The notes under the pieces were generated by a model. The model was not told the origin of the DNA. It saw nothing but the letters and a program-made list of their open reading frames with translations, and searched no databases. A program made the position numbers and the translations under genes. A DNA stretch of 64,000 bases from Roseovarius carneus (GTDB taxonomy: Bacteria; Pseudomonadota; Alphaproteobacteria; Rhodobacterales; Rhodobacteraceae), in assembly GCF_020141465.1 (NCBI RefSeq), contig NZ_JAHSPD010000001.1, positions 1,470,374 through 1,534,373 of the forward strand. Direction: 5' to 3'. This document shows positions 1 through 8,434 of this stretch, in pieces (the stretch's first letter is position 1; every line of letters starts with the position of its first letter).

Positions 1-517
1 CCCGAAATTCATCGGCACGATATTCGAGCTTCTCTCTGCGCCCATCAACTTTCTGGAGATCGTGATCGGCTATGTCGGGGCGGCGGCCACGAAGGCGCTT
101 TTGATCGGGGTGATCATCCTCATCACCGCCAAGCTTTTCGTGGATATCGAGGTGATGCACCCGGGCGCGATGATCGCGTTCCTCTTGCTGACCTGCGTAT
201 CCTTCAGCCTCTTTGGCTTCATCATCGGCATCTGGTCGCAGAACTTTCAGCAGCTTCAACTCATCCCGCTTCTGGTCATCACGCCTTTGGTGTTTCTCGG
301 TGGTGCGTTCTATTCCGTCTCGATGCTGCCGCCCTCGTGGCAGACGGTGACGCTGTTCAACCCGGTCGTTTATCTCATCTCGGGCTTCCGCTGGTCCTTT
401 TTTGGCGTGTCGGATGTGCCGGTGATTGCAAGTTTGATTGCAATCGGGGTGTTTACGGCGCTCTGCCTCGGGGTGATCTGGTGGATCTTCAAGACGGGTT
501 ATCGGATCAAATCCTAA
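1..517 (+). CDS. ABC-2 type transporter permease, C-terminal part (partial gene)
   Basis: The frame is open from the first bases of the window, so the gene starts upstream; only about 171 residues are present. They hold four or five hydrophobic segments and the ABC-2 permease pattern of a long loop ending in [17 protein letters not shown], followed by a membrane segment ([17 protein letters not shown]). This is the membrane half of an exporter of the NodJ/KpsM/DrrB type; the ATPase partner would be just outside the window. Substrate cannot be judged. The family call is solid, the substrate unknown. Confidence 0.85.
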   Translation, partial: PKFIGTIFELLSAPINFLEIVIGYVGAAATKALLIGVIILITAKLFVDIEVMHPGAMIAFLLLTCVSFSLFGFIIGIWSQNFQQLQLIPLLVITPLVFLGGAFYSVSMLPPSWQTVTLFNPVVYLISGFRWSFFGVSDVPVIASLIAIGVFTALCLGVIWWIFKTGYRIKS

Positions 518-583
518 CGCAGCCCGCCCAAAGGGTTAACATGAGGCCCCGTCCGGTTACATTTTTACCATAACTTGCGCATT

Positions 584-622
584 GAACCGCGCCCGCGCCT
601 TGTTTGTGGGCGGGGGCGGTTC
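584..622 (+). other. Hairpin in front of the S49 peptidase gene
   Basis: GAACCGC-G-CCCGC (584-596) can pair with GCGGG-G-GCGGTTC (610-622), giving a 12-bp stem with one G/G mismatch. No T-run follows, so it is a weak terminator candidate for the upstream permease; it may instead be a structured leader of the peptidase mRNA. It lies 13 bases before the chosen ATG. Confidence 0.4.
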
Positions 623-635
623 TACATCGAAACAC

Positions 636-1451
636 ATGACAAAATGGACAAAGATCAAAGCCAAGCTGCCCTTCACCAAGTCGCCGCCGATGGTGGCTGT
701 TGTGCGACTCGCAGGGGCAATCGGCACTGGCGGGCGCACGGCGCTGAGCGATGAAACCCTCGCCCCGGTGATCGAGAAAGCGTTCTCCAAGGGCAAGCCC
801 AAGGCCATCGCGCTTGAGATCAACTCGCCCGGTGGCTCGCCGGTGCAATCGGCGCTCATTGCGGCGCGCATCCGGCGGCTGGCGGCGGAGAAAGACATTC
901 CCGTTCATGCTTTTGTCGAAGACGTGGCCGCTTCGGGCGGCTATTGGCTTGCCTGTGCGGCGGATGACATCCATGTGGATTACGGCAGCATCATCGGCTC
1001 CATCGGCGTGATTTCTGCGGGCTTCGGCCTGCCGGTGTTCCTTGCGCGACAAGGGATTGAGAGGCGGGTTTATACAGCGGGCAAATCCAAATCCACGCTT
1101 GATCCGTTTCGCCCGGAAAAGGATGAGGACGTGGCCCGGCTCAAGAGCCTTCTGGACGATATCCACGTGGGTTTCATCGACTATGTCAAAGAACGGCGCG
1201 GGGGGAAGCTGGGCGATAATCCGGACCTCTTCAATGGCGAATTCTGGCTCGGTGCCAAAGCGCAGGAGCTTGGCCTCGTGGACGGGCAGGGGCATTTGAT
1301 CCCCACGCTCAAGCGGCTCTACGGCGACGATGTGCGGATTCAGCGGTATGGACGCAAACGCGGTCTTTTCCAGCGTTTTGGGGCCGAGATTGTGCATGAT
1401 GCCCTTGCTTCGGTCGAAGAACGCGCGCTTTATGCACGGTTCGGGCTGTAA
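636..1451 (+). CDS. S49 family serine peptidase (SppA-like)
   Basis: A 271-residue ClpP-fold peptidase of the SppA/SohB type, which cleaves leftover signal peptides and small membrane proteins. The Ser/Lys dyad is visible: Ser100 in VAASGGYWLA and a Lys in TAGKSKSTLDPF (Lys152 by alignment with SppA, or Lys150). EINSPGGSP around residues 61-69 is the oxyanion-hole region. There is no clear signal peptide, as in short S49 members. The ATG at 636 was chosen over an in-frame TTG at 582 because the extra residues are unlike the family and lie in a hairpin. The next two genes follow closely. Confidence 0.9.
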   Translation: MTKWTKIKAKLPFTKSPPMVAVVRLAGAIGTGGRTALSDETLAPVIEKAFSKGKPKAIALEINSPGGSPVQSALIAARIRRLAAEKDIPVHAFVEDVAASGGYWLACAADDIHVDYGSIIGSIGVISAGFGLPVFLARQGIERRVYTAGKSKSTLDPFRPEKDEDVARLKSLLDDIHVGFIDYVKERRGGKLGDNPDLFNGEFWLGAKAQELGLVDGQGHLIPTLKRLYGDDVRIQRYGRKRGLFQRFGAEIVHDALASVEERALYARFGL

Positions 1452-1460
1452 GGGGCGCAT

Positions 1461-1628
1461 GTGATAATCAAGATCGTTTCACTTTTCCTGATCGGGATGG
1501 GCGTGCTGGCCATGTTTGGCAAGCTGCGGTTTCCGGGGCAGAAGCGGCTGGCGGCGGCCAAGTGCCAGAAATGTGGCAAATATCGCATCGGCAAGGGTCC
1601 GTGTTCGTGCACCAAGGGGAAAAGCTAG
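1461..1628 (+). CDS. Small membrane protein with C-terminal Cys-rich ribbon
   Basis: A 55-residue reading frame starting at GTG (1461), 9 bases after the peptidase stop; the antiporter ATG follows its TAG directly. The N-terminal part (IIKIVSLFLIGMGVLAMFG) is one membrane segment; the C-terminal part carries CQKCGKYRIGKGPCSC, a four-Cys knuckle that could bind zinc. The tight packing between two real genes supports it being translated. No function is recognised; it is a hypothetical protein. Confidence 0.7.
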   Translation: MIIKIVSLFLIGMGVLAMFGKLRFPGQKRLAAAKCQKCGKYRIGKGPCSCTKGKS

Positions 1629-2579
1629 ATGATGGTCTGGGGTCTGGCGGGTCTGGGGCTGGTGATCTTGCTTCTGGCGGGCGATGCGCTGGTCAAGGGT
1701 GCTGTGAACCTCAGCCTTCGGGTGGGAATCCCGGCCCTGATCGTCAGCCTCACCATCGTTGCTTTCGGCACATCTGCACCTGAACTTCTCATCGGGATCA
1801 ACGCTGTGCTGGAGGACAAGCCGGGCCTCGCCTTGGGCAATGTGGTGGGGTCCAACACGGCCAATATCCTGCTTGTCTTGGGTATACCGGCGATGATTGC
1901 GGTGATGCACACCTCGCATTGCGATACGAAAAAAAGCTTTAATTTCATGATCGCAGGCACGGTTCTTTTCATCGCGCTTGCCTTTCGCGGCACGTTTGAC
2001 TGGATTTCCGGCATCGTGCTGTTGGCGGCGTTGGCTTACGTTCTTTTTGATGCGTTCCGAGATGCTTTGCGGCACCGCGCTGATGCAGCCGCCAGCCCCG
2101 AGGAGGAGGACGTCGAGGGCGCAGACCCCGATATGCCATGGTGGCAGATCATTCTTTTCCTCGCCCTTGGTCTTATCGGCCTGCCTCTGGGCGCGGATAT
2201 TCTGGTCGACAACGCGTCGATCATCGCCAAGCAATACGGCGTCAGTGACAGCGTGATTGGTCTCACGCTGGTCGCACTTGGCACATCGCTGCCCGAGCTT
2301 GCCACCACCGTCATGGCCGCGCTGCGCCGGCAGGCGGATGTGGCGCTGGGCAACGTCATCGGGTCCAATATGTTCAATCTTTTGGCGATTATCGGCATCA
2401 CAACGATGGTTGGCCCGATCCCGGTCGATCCCCAATTCCTGCGGTTTGACCTTTGGGTCATGCTGGGTGCGTCGCTCCTGCTCATTCCGTTCGTGTATTT
2501 TGGCCGCGATATGGGCCGTATCTGGGGCGTGGGCTTGACCGCCAGCTATCTGGTCTATGTGACCGCCGTATTGATGTAA
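1629..2579 (+). CDS. Calcium/sodium antiporter (YrbG/CaCA family)
   Basis: A 316-residue inner-membrane cation/Ca2+ exchanger. It shows the two inverted alpha-repeats of the CaCA superfamily: LTIVAFGTSAPELLIGI near residue 38 and LTLVALGTSLPELATTV near residue 212, each followed by a GNVxGSN motif. An acidic loop (SPEEEDVEGADPDMPW) separates the halves. About ten membrane segments are expected. It starts at the base following the stop of the small Cys-rich protein, so it is probably translationally coupled. Confidence 0.93.
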   Translation: MMVWGLAGLGLVILLLAGDALVKGAVNLSLRVGIPALIVSLTIVAFGTSAPELLIGINAVLEDKPGLALGNVVGSNTANILLVLGIPAMIAVMHTSHCDTKKSFNFMIAGTVLFIALAFRGTFDWISGIVLLAALAYVLFDAFRDALRHRADAAASPEEEDVEGADPDMPWWQIILFLALGLIGLPLGADILVDNASIIAKQYGVSDSVIGLTLVALGTSLPELATTVMAALRRQADVALGNVIGSNMFNLLAIIGITTMVGPIPVDPQFLRFDLWVMLGASLLLIPFVYFGRDMGRIWGVGLTASYLVYVTAVLM

Positions 2580-2593
2580 TCGGAGGGCGGTCC

Positions 2594-3370
2594 ATGCGGG
2601 CGTTGGTAACGGGGGCTGGTAAACGGCTGGGGCGCGCCATGGCGCTGGAGCTGGGTCGCGCGGGCTATGACGTGGCGGTGCATTACGCAGGCTCCAAGGC
2701 CGCTGCCGAGGAGGTGGCAGCTGAGATCCGTGCGATGGGGCAGCGCGCCGAGGCTGTGCGGGCAGATTTGCTTATTGAAGCGGAGATGCAGATGCTTGTG
2801 CCCGCCGCTGTGGAGGTGTTGGGTGGACCGCTGACCGTATTGGTCAACAATGCCTCGATTTTTGAGTATGACGATGTGGAAACGGGCGACCGCGAAAGCT
2901 GGGACCGCGCTATGGAGAGCAATCTGCGCGCGCCGGTGGTGCTGACGCAGGCCATGGCAGCGCAGGCCCCGGCGGCTATGCTTGACGCGCAGGCAGAGCC
3001 CGTGGCGCAGGCGCTGGTGGTTAACATGATCGACCAAAGGGTGCGCAAACTGACCCCCGCTTTCATGAGCTATACGATTGCCAAGATGGGTTTGTGGGCG
3101 TTCACCCAAACCGCTGCTCAGGCGCTCGCCCCCAATGTGCGCGTCAACGCCATCGGCCCCGGCCCCACCTTGCAGGGTGCGCAGCAAACGGCTGCGCAAT
3201 TTGCCAGACAGCGTGCCACGACGATCCTTGGGCGCGGGGCGAATGAGGGCGATATCACAGGCGCGCTGCGCTATTTTCTGGGCGCGCCGGGGGTGACTGG
3301 ACAGCTGATTTGTGTGGATGGGGGGCAGCATCTTGCGTGGCAAACACCCGATGTCATGGATGTGGAATAA
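2594..3370 (+). CDS. SDR family oxidoreductase
   Basis: A 258-residue short-chain dehydrogenase. GAGKRLGRAMALELG near the N terminus is the NAD(P)-binding motif, VNNASIFEYDDV the NNAS segment, and YTIAK (about residue 158) the catalytic YxxxK. The arginine after GAGK and the SKAAAEEV segment suggest NADPH use and resemble pteridine-reductase/FolM-type enzymes, but the substrate is not proven. The ATG at 2594 sits 7 bases after a GGAGG ribosome site; an upstream extension to 2453 overlaps the antiporter and is rejected. Confidence 0.9.
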   Translation: MRALVTGAGKRLGRAMALELGRAGYDVAVHYAGSKAAAEEVAAEIRAMGQRAEAVRADLLIEAEMQMLVPAAVEVLGGPLTVLVNNASIFEYDDVETGDRESWDRAMESNLRAPVVLTQAMAAQAPAAMLDAQAEPVAQALVVNMIDQRVRKLTPAFMSYTIAKMGLWAFTQTAAQALAPNVRVNAIGPGPTLQGAQQTAAQFARQRATTILGRGANEGDITGALRYFLGAPGVTGQLICVDGGQHLAWQTPDVMDVE

Positions 3371-3449
3371 TGTGCCGCTCAGAAAAGTTTTGCACCGCTT
3401 TGCTGCGTGTTAGAAAACTGTTACAAAAACCTTAATGATTTCAACATAT

Positions 3450-3496
3450 TGCAATGCGGCATGTTTTTTGTGCAATGAAATCAATCGCCTGCAATG
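3450..3496 (+). promoter_or_regulatory. Three phased TGCAATG copies upstream of uvrC
   Basis: TGCAATG occurs at 3450-3456, 3471-3477 and 3490-3496, spaced 21 and 19 bases, i.e. about two helical turns. The surrounding 3371-3661 gap is unusually AT-rich for this genome. Same-face spacing suggests a protein-binding array; no regulator is identified. Confidence 0.35.
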
Positions 3497-3551
3497 TTGC
3501 CTAAAAAATAGGCAATCCAAAGAAGCCTGCCAAAACCAAAGGAAAATTCTG

Positions 3552-3566
3552 GTTCACGCAAAGTTA
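3552..3566 (+). promoter_or_regulatory. LexA-like box upstream of uvrC
   Basis: GTTC-N7-GTTA, one base off the direct-repeat LexA site GTTC-N7-GTTC reported for Rhodobacter and other alphaproteobacteria. It lies about 100 bases before uvrC, an excision-repair gene that is SOS-controlled in some bacteria. Inference from a short motif only. Confidence 0.4.
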
Positions 3567-3575
3567 TCAGCAGAG

Positions 3576-3584
3576 TTATCCACA
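3576..3584 (+). promoter_or_regulatory. Consensus DnaA box (TTATCCACA)
   Basis: A perfect DnaA R-box, with a weaker TTATCAGCA 12 bases upstream (3564-3572) in the same orientation. CCAC at 3580-3583 also pairs with GTGG at 3591-3594. One consensus box in AT-rich DNA could mean DnaA control of the uvrC operon; it is not enough to call a replication origin. Confidence 0.45.
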
Positions 3585-3661
3585 GAAAAAGTGGACAGGA
3601 TTCCTCTTGAAGATCGTGGCATACCTATGCTGACGCAGCCCAGAATCAGAGCACTAATGCC

Positions 3662-5536
3662 ATGACCGACGCTAACATACCTGCCGAGCCTGTTCCGACC
3701 GGCCATGGCGTGGTTCAGGCCTATCTGCGAACGCTTGATGCGTCGCCCGGCGTCTACCGGATGCTGGATGCACAAGCGCGGGTTCTTTACGTGGGCAAGG
3801 CGCGCAATCTCAAGGCGCGGGTGAGCAATTATGCACGGCCCGGTGGGCATACGGGGCGCATCGCGCGGATGATCGACGCCACCGCCTCGATGATGTTTCT
3901 GACCACCTCGACCGAGACAGAGGCGCTTCTGCTGGAGCAGAACCTGATCAAGCAGCTCAAGCCGAAATACAACGTGCTGCTGCGTGACGACAAAAGCTTT
4001 CCGAACATCCTCGTGACCAAGACACACGATTTCCCGATGATCAAAAAACACCGTGGGGCCAAGCGCGAGAAGGGTGCTTATTACGGCCCCTTCGCCAGCG
4101 CGGGTGCTGTCAACCGGACGCTGGCGCAATTGCAGCGGGTCTTTCAGTTGCGCAATTGCACCGACGCGATGTTCGAGAGCCGCACGCGGCCCTGCCTGCA
4201 ATATCAGATCAAACGCTGCACGGCGCCCTGCGTTGGCAAAATCTCAAAGGCTGAGTATGCGGCGCAGGTGGGGGATGCGGAGCGCTATCTCAGTGGCCGC
4301 TCGACCGAGATTCAGGAAAAGCTCGCCGGGCAGATGGCCGAGGCCTCTGCCGAGATGGAGTTTGAACGCGCCGCCGCCCTGCGTGACCGGATCAAGGCGC
4401 TCACGCAGGTGCAAACCACCCAAGGGATCAACCCGCGCCATGTGGACGAGGCGGATGTGATCGCGCTCTATCTCGACAAGGGGCAAGCCTGCGTTCAGGT
4501 ATTCTTCATCCGCGCTGGGCAAAACTGGGGCAACCGCGATTTTTATCCGCGCGTCGGCCTTGATGTGGAAGAGCCTGAGGCGTTAGAGGCCTTTATCGGA
4601 CAGTTCTACGACACCAAAGAGCCGCCCCGGCAGCTGATCCTGTCGCACGCCATCGAGAACCCAGACCTGATGGCCGAGGCGCTGAGTGGCAAGCTGGGCC
4701 GGAAGGTGGAGCTTTTGGTGCCCCAGCGCGGCGAAAAGGCCGAACTGGTCGAGGCCGCCATGCGCAATGCCCGCGAGAGCCTTGCGCGCAAACTGGCCGA
4801 GAGTGCGACGCAGGCTAAGCTGTTGAAAGGCCTGGCTGAGGCGTTTGATCTGCCGAACCCGCCGGAGCGGATCGAGGTCTATGACAACTCGCATATTCAG
4901 GGCGCGCATGCGGTGGGTGCGATGATCGTGGCGGGGCCGGAAGGGTATCTCAAGTCCCAATACCGCAAGTTCAACATCAAGGGCGAGGACCTGACCCCCG
5001 GCGATGACTTCGGCATGATGAAAGAGGTGCTTCAGCGGCGGTTCAAGCGTCTTTTGAAGGACGATCCCGACCGTGAAAAAGGCCTCTGGCCGGGGCTTTT
5101 GCTCATTGATGGCGGCGCAGGGCAGGTGAGTGCGGTGCAAGAGATCATGAACGAGATGGGTGTGGACGGCGTGCCCATGGTGGGGGTCGCCAAGGGTCTG
5201 GACCGCGATCAGGGCAAGGAAGAATTCTACCGCACCGGCAAGCGGGTAATGGCCTTGCCGCGCAACGATCCGGTGCTTTACTTCATTCAGAGGTTGCGTG
5301 ATGAGGCGCACCGGTTTGCCATCGGCACGCACCGTGCGAAAAGGTCCAAAGCCATCGGGACCACCCCGCTCGACGAGGTGCCCGGCGTGGGGGCCGCGCG
5401 CAAGCGCGCGCTTCTGGCGCATTTCGGCAGCGCCAAGGCCGTGAGCCGTGCCAACCTCGCCGATCTCAAGGCGGTGGAGGGGGTGTCGGCAGCCCTCGCG
5501 CAGAAGCTCTTTGATTTCTTCCACGACAAAGGCTGA
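3662..5536 (+). CDS. uvrC: Excinuclease ABC subunit UvrC
   Basis: The 624-residue nuclease that makes both incisions in nucleotide excision repair after UvrAB find the lesion. The N-terminal GIY-YIG domain is clear (GVYRML and VLYVGKARNLKARV within residues 25-55) and makes the 3' cut. A UVR motif (ERAAALRDRIKAL) lies near residue 240 and binds UvrB. The RNase-H-like domain shows YDNSHIQG near residue 408 and LLIDGGAGQV, for the 5' cut. A helix-hairpin-helix pair ends the protein (VPGVGAARKRALLAHFG). Length is normal. It heads a likely operon with pgsA, moaD, moaE and an SCP2 gene. Confidence 0.97.
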   Translation: MTDANIPAEPVPTGHGVVQAYLRTLDASPGVYRMLDAQARVLYVGKARNLKARVSNYARPGGHTGRIARMIDATASMMFLTTSTETEALLLEQNLIKQLKPKYNVLLRDDKSFPNILVTKTHDFPMIKKHRGAKREKGAYYGPFASAGAVNRTLAQLQRVFQLRNCTDAMFESRTRPCLQYQIKRCTAPCVGKISKAEYAAQVGDAERYLSGRSTEIQEKLAGQMAEASAEMEFERAAALRDRIKALTQVQTTQGINPRHVDEADVIALYLDKGQACVQVFFIRAGQNWGNRDFYPRVGLDVEEPEALEAFIGQFYDTKEPPRQLILSHAIENPDLMAEALSGKLGRKVELLVPQRGEKAELVEAAMRNARESLARKLAESATQAKLLKGLAEAFDLPNPPERIEVYDNSHIQGAHAVGAMIVAGPEGYLKSQYRKFNIKGEDLTPGDDFGMMKEVLQRRFKRLLKDDPDREKGLWPGLLLIDGGAGQVSAVQEIMNEMGVDGVPMVGVAKGLDRDQGKEEFYRTGKRVMALPRNDPVLYFIQRLRDEAHRFAIGTHRAKRSKAIGTTPLDEVPGVGAARKRALLAHFGSAKAVSRANLADLKAVEGVSAALAQKLFDFFHDKG

Positions 5537-5591
5537 GCGCCGCTCTGGAGAGGGCTTTCGCCCGTGCGCCAAGCCGGATAGACATATCGCC

Positions 5592-6260
5592 ATGACATGG
5601 ACCGTGCCCAATATCCTCACCGTGATGCGCCTTCTGGCCGCACCGATGATTGCCGTCATGTTTCTCTATTTCACGCGGCCCTATGCGGATTGGTTCGCGC
5701 TGATCTTGTTCATCAGTGCGGCGATCACCGATTATATCGACGGCTATCTCGCGCGCGAATGGAAACAGGAAACCAAGCTTGGTGCGATGCTCGACCCCAT
5801 TGCGGACAAGGCGATGGTGGTGATCGCTCTGATGGTGATCGTGGGCTATTCGTCCATGTCGCCATGGCTGGTTTTGCCTGCGACATTCATCCTCTTCCGC
5901 GAGGTATTTGTCTCGGGGCTTCGGGAATTTCTGGGGGACGTTGCCGGAACCCTGAAGGTCACGAAACTTGCCAAATGGAAGACGACGGCACAGATGGTGG
6001 CGATCTCGGTGCTCTTTGCCCAAGGCGTGTTTGAGCATTACTTCGGCATGTCCGTTTACGGGATGGACGAGGCGATGGTGGCTGATATCCTGTCTGGGCG
6101 CGAGGAGGACGTGCTGGGCCTTTGGTGGAAGGCGGCGGGCATGGTCTGGACCGGGCATGTGGGCATGTGGCTCTTGTGGGTGGCTGCCGCGCTGACGCTG
6201 TTGTCGGGAGCCGATTATCTGTCCAAGGCGATGCCGCATTTGAAGGATGAAAAGCCATGA
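5592..6260 (+). CDS. pgsA: CDP-diacylglycerol-glycerol-3-phosphate 3-phosphatidyltransferase
   Basis: A 222-residue membrane enzyme making phosphatidylglycerol-phosphate, the first step to phosphatidylglycerol and cardiolipin. The CDP-alcohol phosphotransferase motif is complete at residues 47-75 (DYIDGYLAREWK, then G-AMLDPIADK). Several hydrophobic segments are visible. The ATG at 5592 gives MTWTVPNILTVMR, the usual family start; the frame upstream overlaps uvrC. A roughly 40-residue stretch near the end (MDEAMVADILSGREEDVLG) is longer than in E. coli PgsA. Its stop overlaps the moaD start by four bases. Confidence 0.95.
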   Translation: MTWTVPNILTVMRLLAAPMIAVMFLYFTRPYADWFALILFISAAITDYIDGYLAREWKQETKLGAMLDPIADKAMVVIALMVIVGYSSMSPWLVLPATFILFREVFVSGLREFLGDVAGTLKVTKLAKWKTTAQMVAISVLFAQGVFEHYFGMSVYGMDEAMVADILSGREEDVLGLWWKAAGMVWTGHVGMWLLWVAAALTLLSGADYLSKAMPHLKDEKP

Positions 6261-6502
6261 ACATCATGTATTTTGCCTGGGTCCGCGAACGGATCGGCGC
6301 ACCATCCGAGGAGGTTGAAACCGGGGCTGCGACAGTGACCGATCTGGTGGAAGAGCTGCGCGGGCGCGGCGCGCGTCACGAGGCGGCTTTTGCGGATTTG
6401 AGCGCGCTGCGCGTGGCAGTGGACCAAGAGCTTGCGGATTTCGACGCGCCGCTGTCGGGCGCGCGCGAGGTTGCGTTTTTCCCGCCCATGACCGGGGGCT
6501 GA
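6257..6502 (+). CDS. moaD: Molybdopterin synthase sulfur carrier subunit MoaD
   Basis: An 81-residue ubiquitin-fold protein ending in Gly-Gly (PPMTGG), the thiocarboxylate-bearing tail that delivers sulfur to precursor Z in molybdenum-cofactor synthesis. It overlaps pgsA by ATGA and is followed two bases later by moaE, its partner subunit. VRERIGAPSEEVE and the acidic middle fit the family. Confidence 0.95.
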   Translation: MNIMYFAWVRERIGAPSEEVETGAATVTDLVEELRGRGARHEAAFADLSALRVAVDQELADFDAPLSGAREVAFFPPMTGG

Positions 6503-6504
6503 TC

Positions 6505-6951
6505 ATGCGCATCGTCCGGGTTCAGGACGCACCGTTTGATTTCGGTGCTGAGGCGCAGAGTTTTGCAGATGCGCAGACTGGCATGGGCGCGGTTGTGACC
6601 TTCACCGGGATCGTGCGCGATCTGGATGGGGCGCTCACCAGGATGGTGATTGAGCATTATCCGGGCATGACCGAAAAGGCGCTGAGCGCGATTGCCGAGG
6701 AGGCCCACGCGCGTTGGAGCCTTGGGGGCAGCCTCATTATTCACCGTCATGGCACTCTGGGTCCGGATGATATGATCATGATGGTCGCCACCGCCTCGCG
6801 CCACCGCAAGGATGCGTTCGAGGCGGCGATGTTTTTGATGGATTACCTCAAATCTCGTGCCCCCTTCTGGAAGAAGGAAGAGACGGGCGGCGCGGCTGAA
6901 TGGGTTGCTGCGCGCGATGAAGATGAGGATGCCCTGAAGGGCTGGGAATGA
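6505..6951 (+). CDS. moaE: Molybdopterin synthase catalytic subunit MoaE
   Basis: The 148-residue large subunit that transfers two sulfurs from MoaD to form molybdopterin. GAVVTFTGIVRD, IEHYPGMTEK, IIHRHGTLGPDD and the C-terminal KSRAPFWKKEE with the catalytic lysine region are all present. Length is normal. It sits directly after moaD, four bases before the SCP2 gene. Confidence 0.96.
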   Translation: MRIVRVQDAPFDFGAEAQSFADAQTGMGAVVTFTGIVRDLDGALTRMVIEHYPGMTEKALSAIAEEAHARWSLGGSLIIHRHGTLGPDDMIMMVATASRHRKDAFEAAMFLMDYLKSRAPFWKKEETGGAAEWVAARDEDEDALKGWE

Positions 6952-6955
6952 CACA

Positions 6956-7246
6956 ATGAGCGATTTGATTGCAGATTATGTGGCCCGGCTCGCGCCCAAG
7001 GCGGAAGGGACCATTCGCGGGACTGCAAAGCTGGTGGTGGAGGGCGAAGGGTCCGTCATGCTGGATGCGGATGGCGCATGCGAAGGCGACGGGCCAGCAG
7101 ATGTGACGCTCACCGCGACGGACGCGGTGTTGCGCGCCATTCTCTCGGGCGACCAGAACCCGGTGATGGCCTTCATGTCGGGCAAGCTGAAAGTTGATGG
7201 CGGCACGCAGCGCGCCCTTAAGGTCAGCGCAATCCTTACGGGCTGA
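6956..7246 (+). CDS. SCP2 sterol-binding domain protein
   Basis: A 96-residue single-domain protein of the SCP2 lipid-transfer fold. VMLDADGACEGDGPADVTLTATDAVL followed by ILSGDQNPVMAFMSGKLKVDG is the hallmark (the MxGKLKVxG segment closes the hydrophobic pocket). It ends the uvrC-pgsA-moaDE run with only a four-base gap. The ligand is unknown. Confidence 0.9.
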   Translation: MSDLIADYVARLAPKAEGTIRGTAKLVVEGEGSVMLDADGACEGDGPADVTLTATDAVLRAILSGDQNPVMAFMSGKLKVDGGTQRALKVSAILTG

Positions 7247-7330
7247 GCTTTGCCGGTCCCGGATTGAGCCGCGTGGGCAAGCCGCGTAAGGTCGGGGCGG
7301 ACGGGCATTTGGCCCTGAGGACCCGGCGCA

Positions 7331-7906
7331 ATGTTCAAACCCTTCTTTTTCGCAATAATGGCCACTTGTCTGAGCGTGCCCGCGCAGGCAAGCGCCGATG
7401 CGCTTGAACAGATGCGCGCCCTTGGACTGGGGCCTAATGGCGTGAGCATTGAACTGCTTGTGGTGGACGCGCAGGATACGAGCGCTGCGGCTAATGCTGT
7501 GCTAAAGCCCGGCGATCGCATCGCCTTTGCGCTCAGCGGGGTCGAGGGTGCAGCGTTGTTTATCCTCAACATGGATGCGGCGGGGGCGGTGCAGATGATC
7601 TACCCCAACCGCTTTGCCCCGAGGCCGGGTCCGCAGCCCGACACGCTGGCCTTGATCCCTGCTGAGGGCGCGGATTACGTGCTGGAGGTGAGCGGGGAGC
7701 CAGGCCCTGAGGTGATCAAACTCTTCGCTCTGGACGCGGACGCGGCGGCGTTCAACGCGTTGATGAGCACGCTTTTTGATCGCAGTGCTGCCTTTCCATC
7801 CGCCAAGGGCAGCGCCGAGGACGTGCTGCAAGCGCTGACGCGGTTTGTCTCCGAGACTGGCGCGGGTCTGCGGACTGCGACCCTTGATTATAGGGTCGAG
7901 AGATAG
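7331..7906 (+). CDS. Exported DUF4384-like protein
   Basis: A 191-residue protein with a signal peptide (MFKPFFFAIMATCLSVPAQASA). The core DRIAFALSGVEGAALFILNMDAAGAVQMIYPNRF and the later ALIPAEGADYVLEVSGEPGPEVIKLFA match the DUF4384 pattern, a beta-rich domain seen in envelope and kinase-linked proteins. The ATG at 7331 follows a GAGGA site. No enzyme motif is seen. Probably periplasmic. Confidence 0.7.
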   Translation: MFKPFFFAIMATCLSVPAQASADALEQMRALGLGPNGVSIELLVVDAQDTSAAANAVLKPGDRIAFALSGVEGAALFILNMDAAGAVQMIYPNRFAPRPGPQPDTLALIPAEGADYVLEVSGEPGPEVIKLFALDADAAAFNALMSTLFDRSAAFPSAKGSAEDVLQALTRFVSETGAGLRTATLDYRVER

Positions 7907-7954
7907 AAGAATGATCGCGCGTCCTGTCACGCGCCTGTTTTTGGAGTATGCGCC

Positions 7955-8434
7955 ATGATCCATATCCGCTCCTTTCGCCGGGTCGCGGGGGTCGCCGTGG
8001 CGTCCGTGCTCCTTGCGGGCTGTGCAGCAGATACGCCCCAACCCGCCCGATCCGGCGCAGCGGCACAAGGGGCCGTGCCACAAGCCGCCCCAAGCGCCAC
8101 GCGCCCGAAGCAAGCGGAGCGCATACCTTTGGCGGCACCTGTAACTTTGGCGGTCAGCGCCACCTATCTTGAGCGGATTATGATCCCTATTGGATCGGAA
8201 TTGACCCTCCGGGCCGAGACAGTGAGCGGAATGCCCGCCATCACGCGGATCAAAACGATGAGCGGCCCACCCTATGACATATCGGTCTCCATTCCGAGCG
8301 GTGCAGAGGCCTATCCGATGACCGTGACCGCGACGCTGAATGCGACAATCGGGCATGTCCTGTCGGGGAGCGTGGTTTTGGACGCAGTGCCGGGCGGCGC
8401 GGTGGAGATTGTGATGAGAACGCAGGCGCAATGA
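7955..8434 (+). CDS. Lipoprotein, YbaY-like
   Basis: A 159-residue protein with a lipobox (VLLAGC, lipidated Cys23), a Pro/Ala-rich linker, and one beta domain (ATYLERIMIPIGSELTLRAE ... PYDISVSIPSGA). That pattern resembles the YbaY domain found in small envelope lipoproteins, but the similarity is modest. A GGAG site lies 9 bases before the ATG. After the TGA the same frame stays open for another 47 codons (see 8435-8578). Confidence 0.65.
   Translation: MIHIRSFRRVAGVAVASVLLAGCAADTPQPARSGAAAQGAVPQAAPSATRPKQAERIPLAAPVTLAVSATYLERIMIPIGSELTLRAETVSGMPAITRIKTMSGPPYDISVSIPSGAEAYPMTVTATLNATIGHVLSGSVVLDAVPGGAVEIVMRTQAQ

Noticed and set aside
3371..3661. Chromosomal replication origin
   Set aside because: Only one consensus DnaA box and none of the usual origin neighbours; a promoter region explains it as well.
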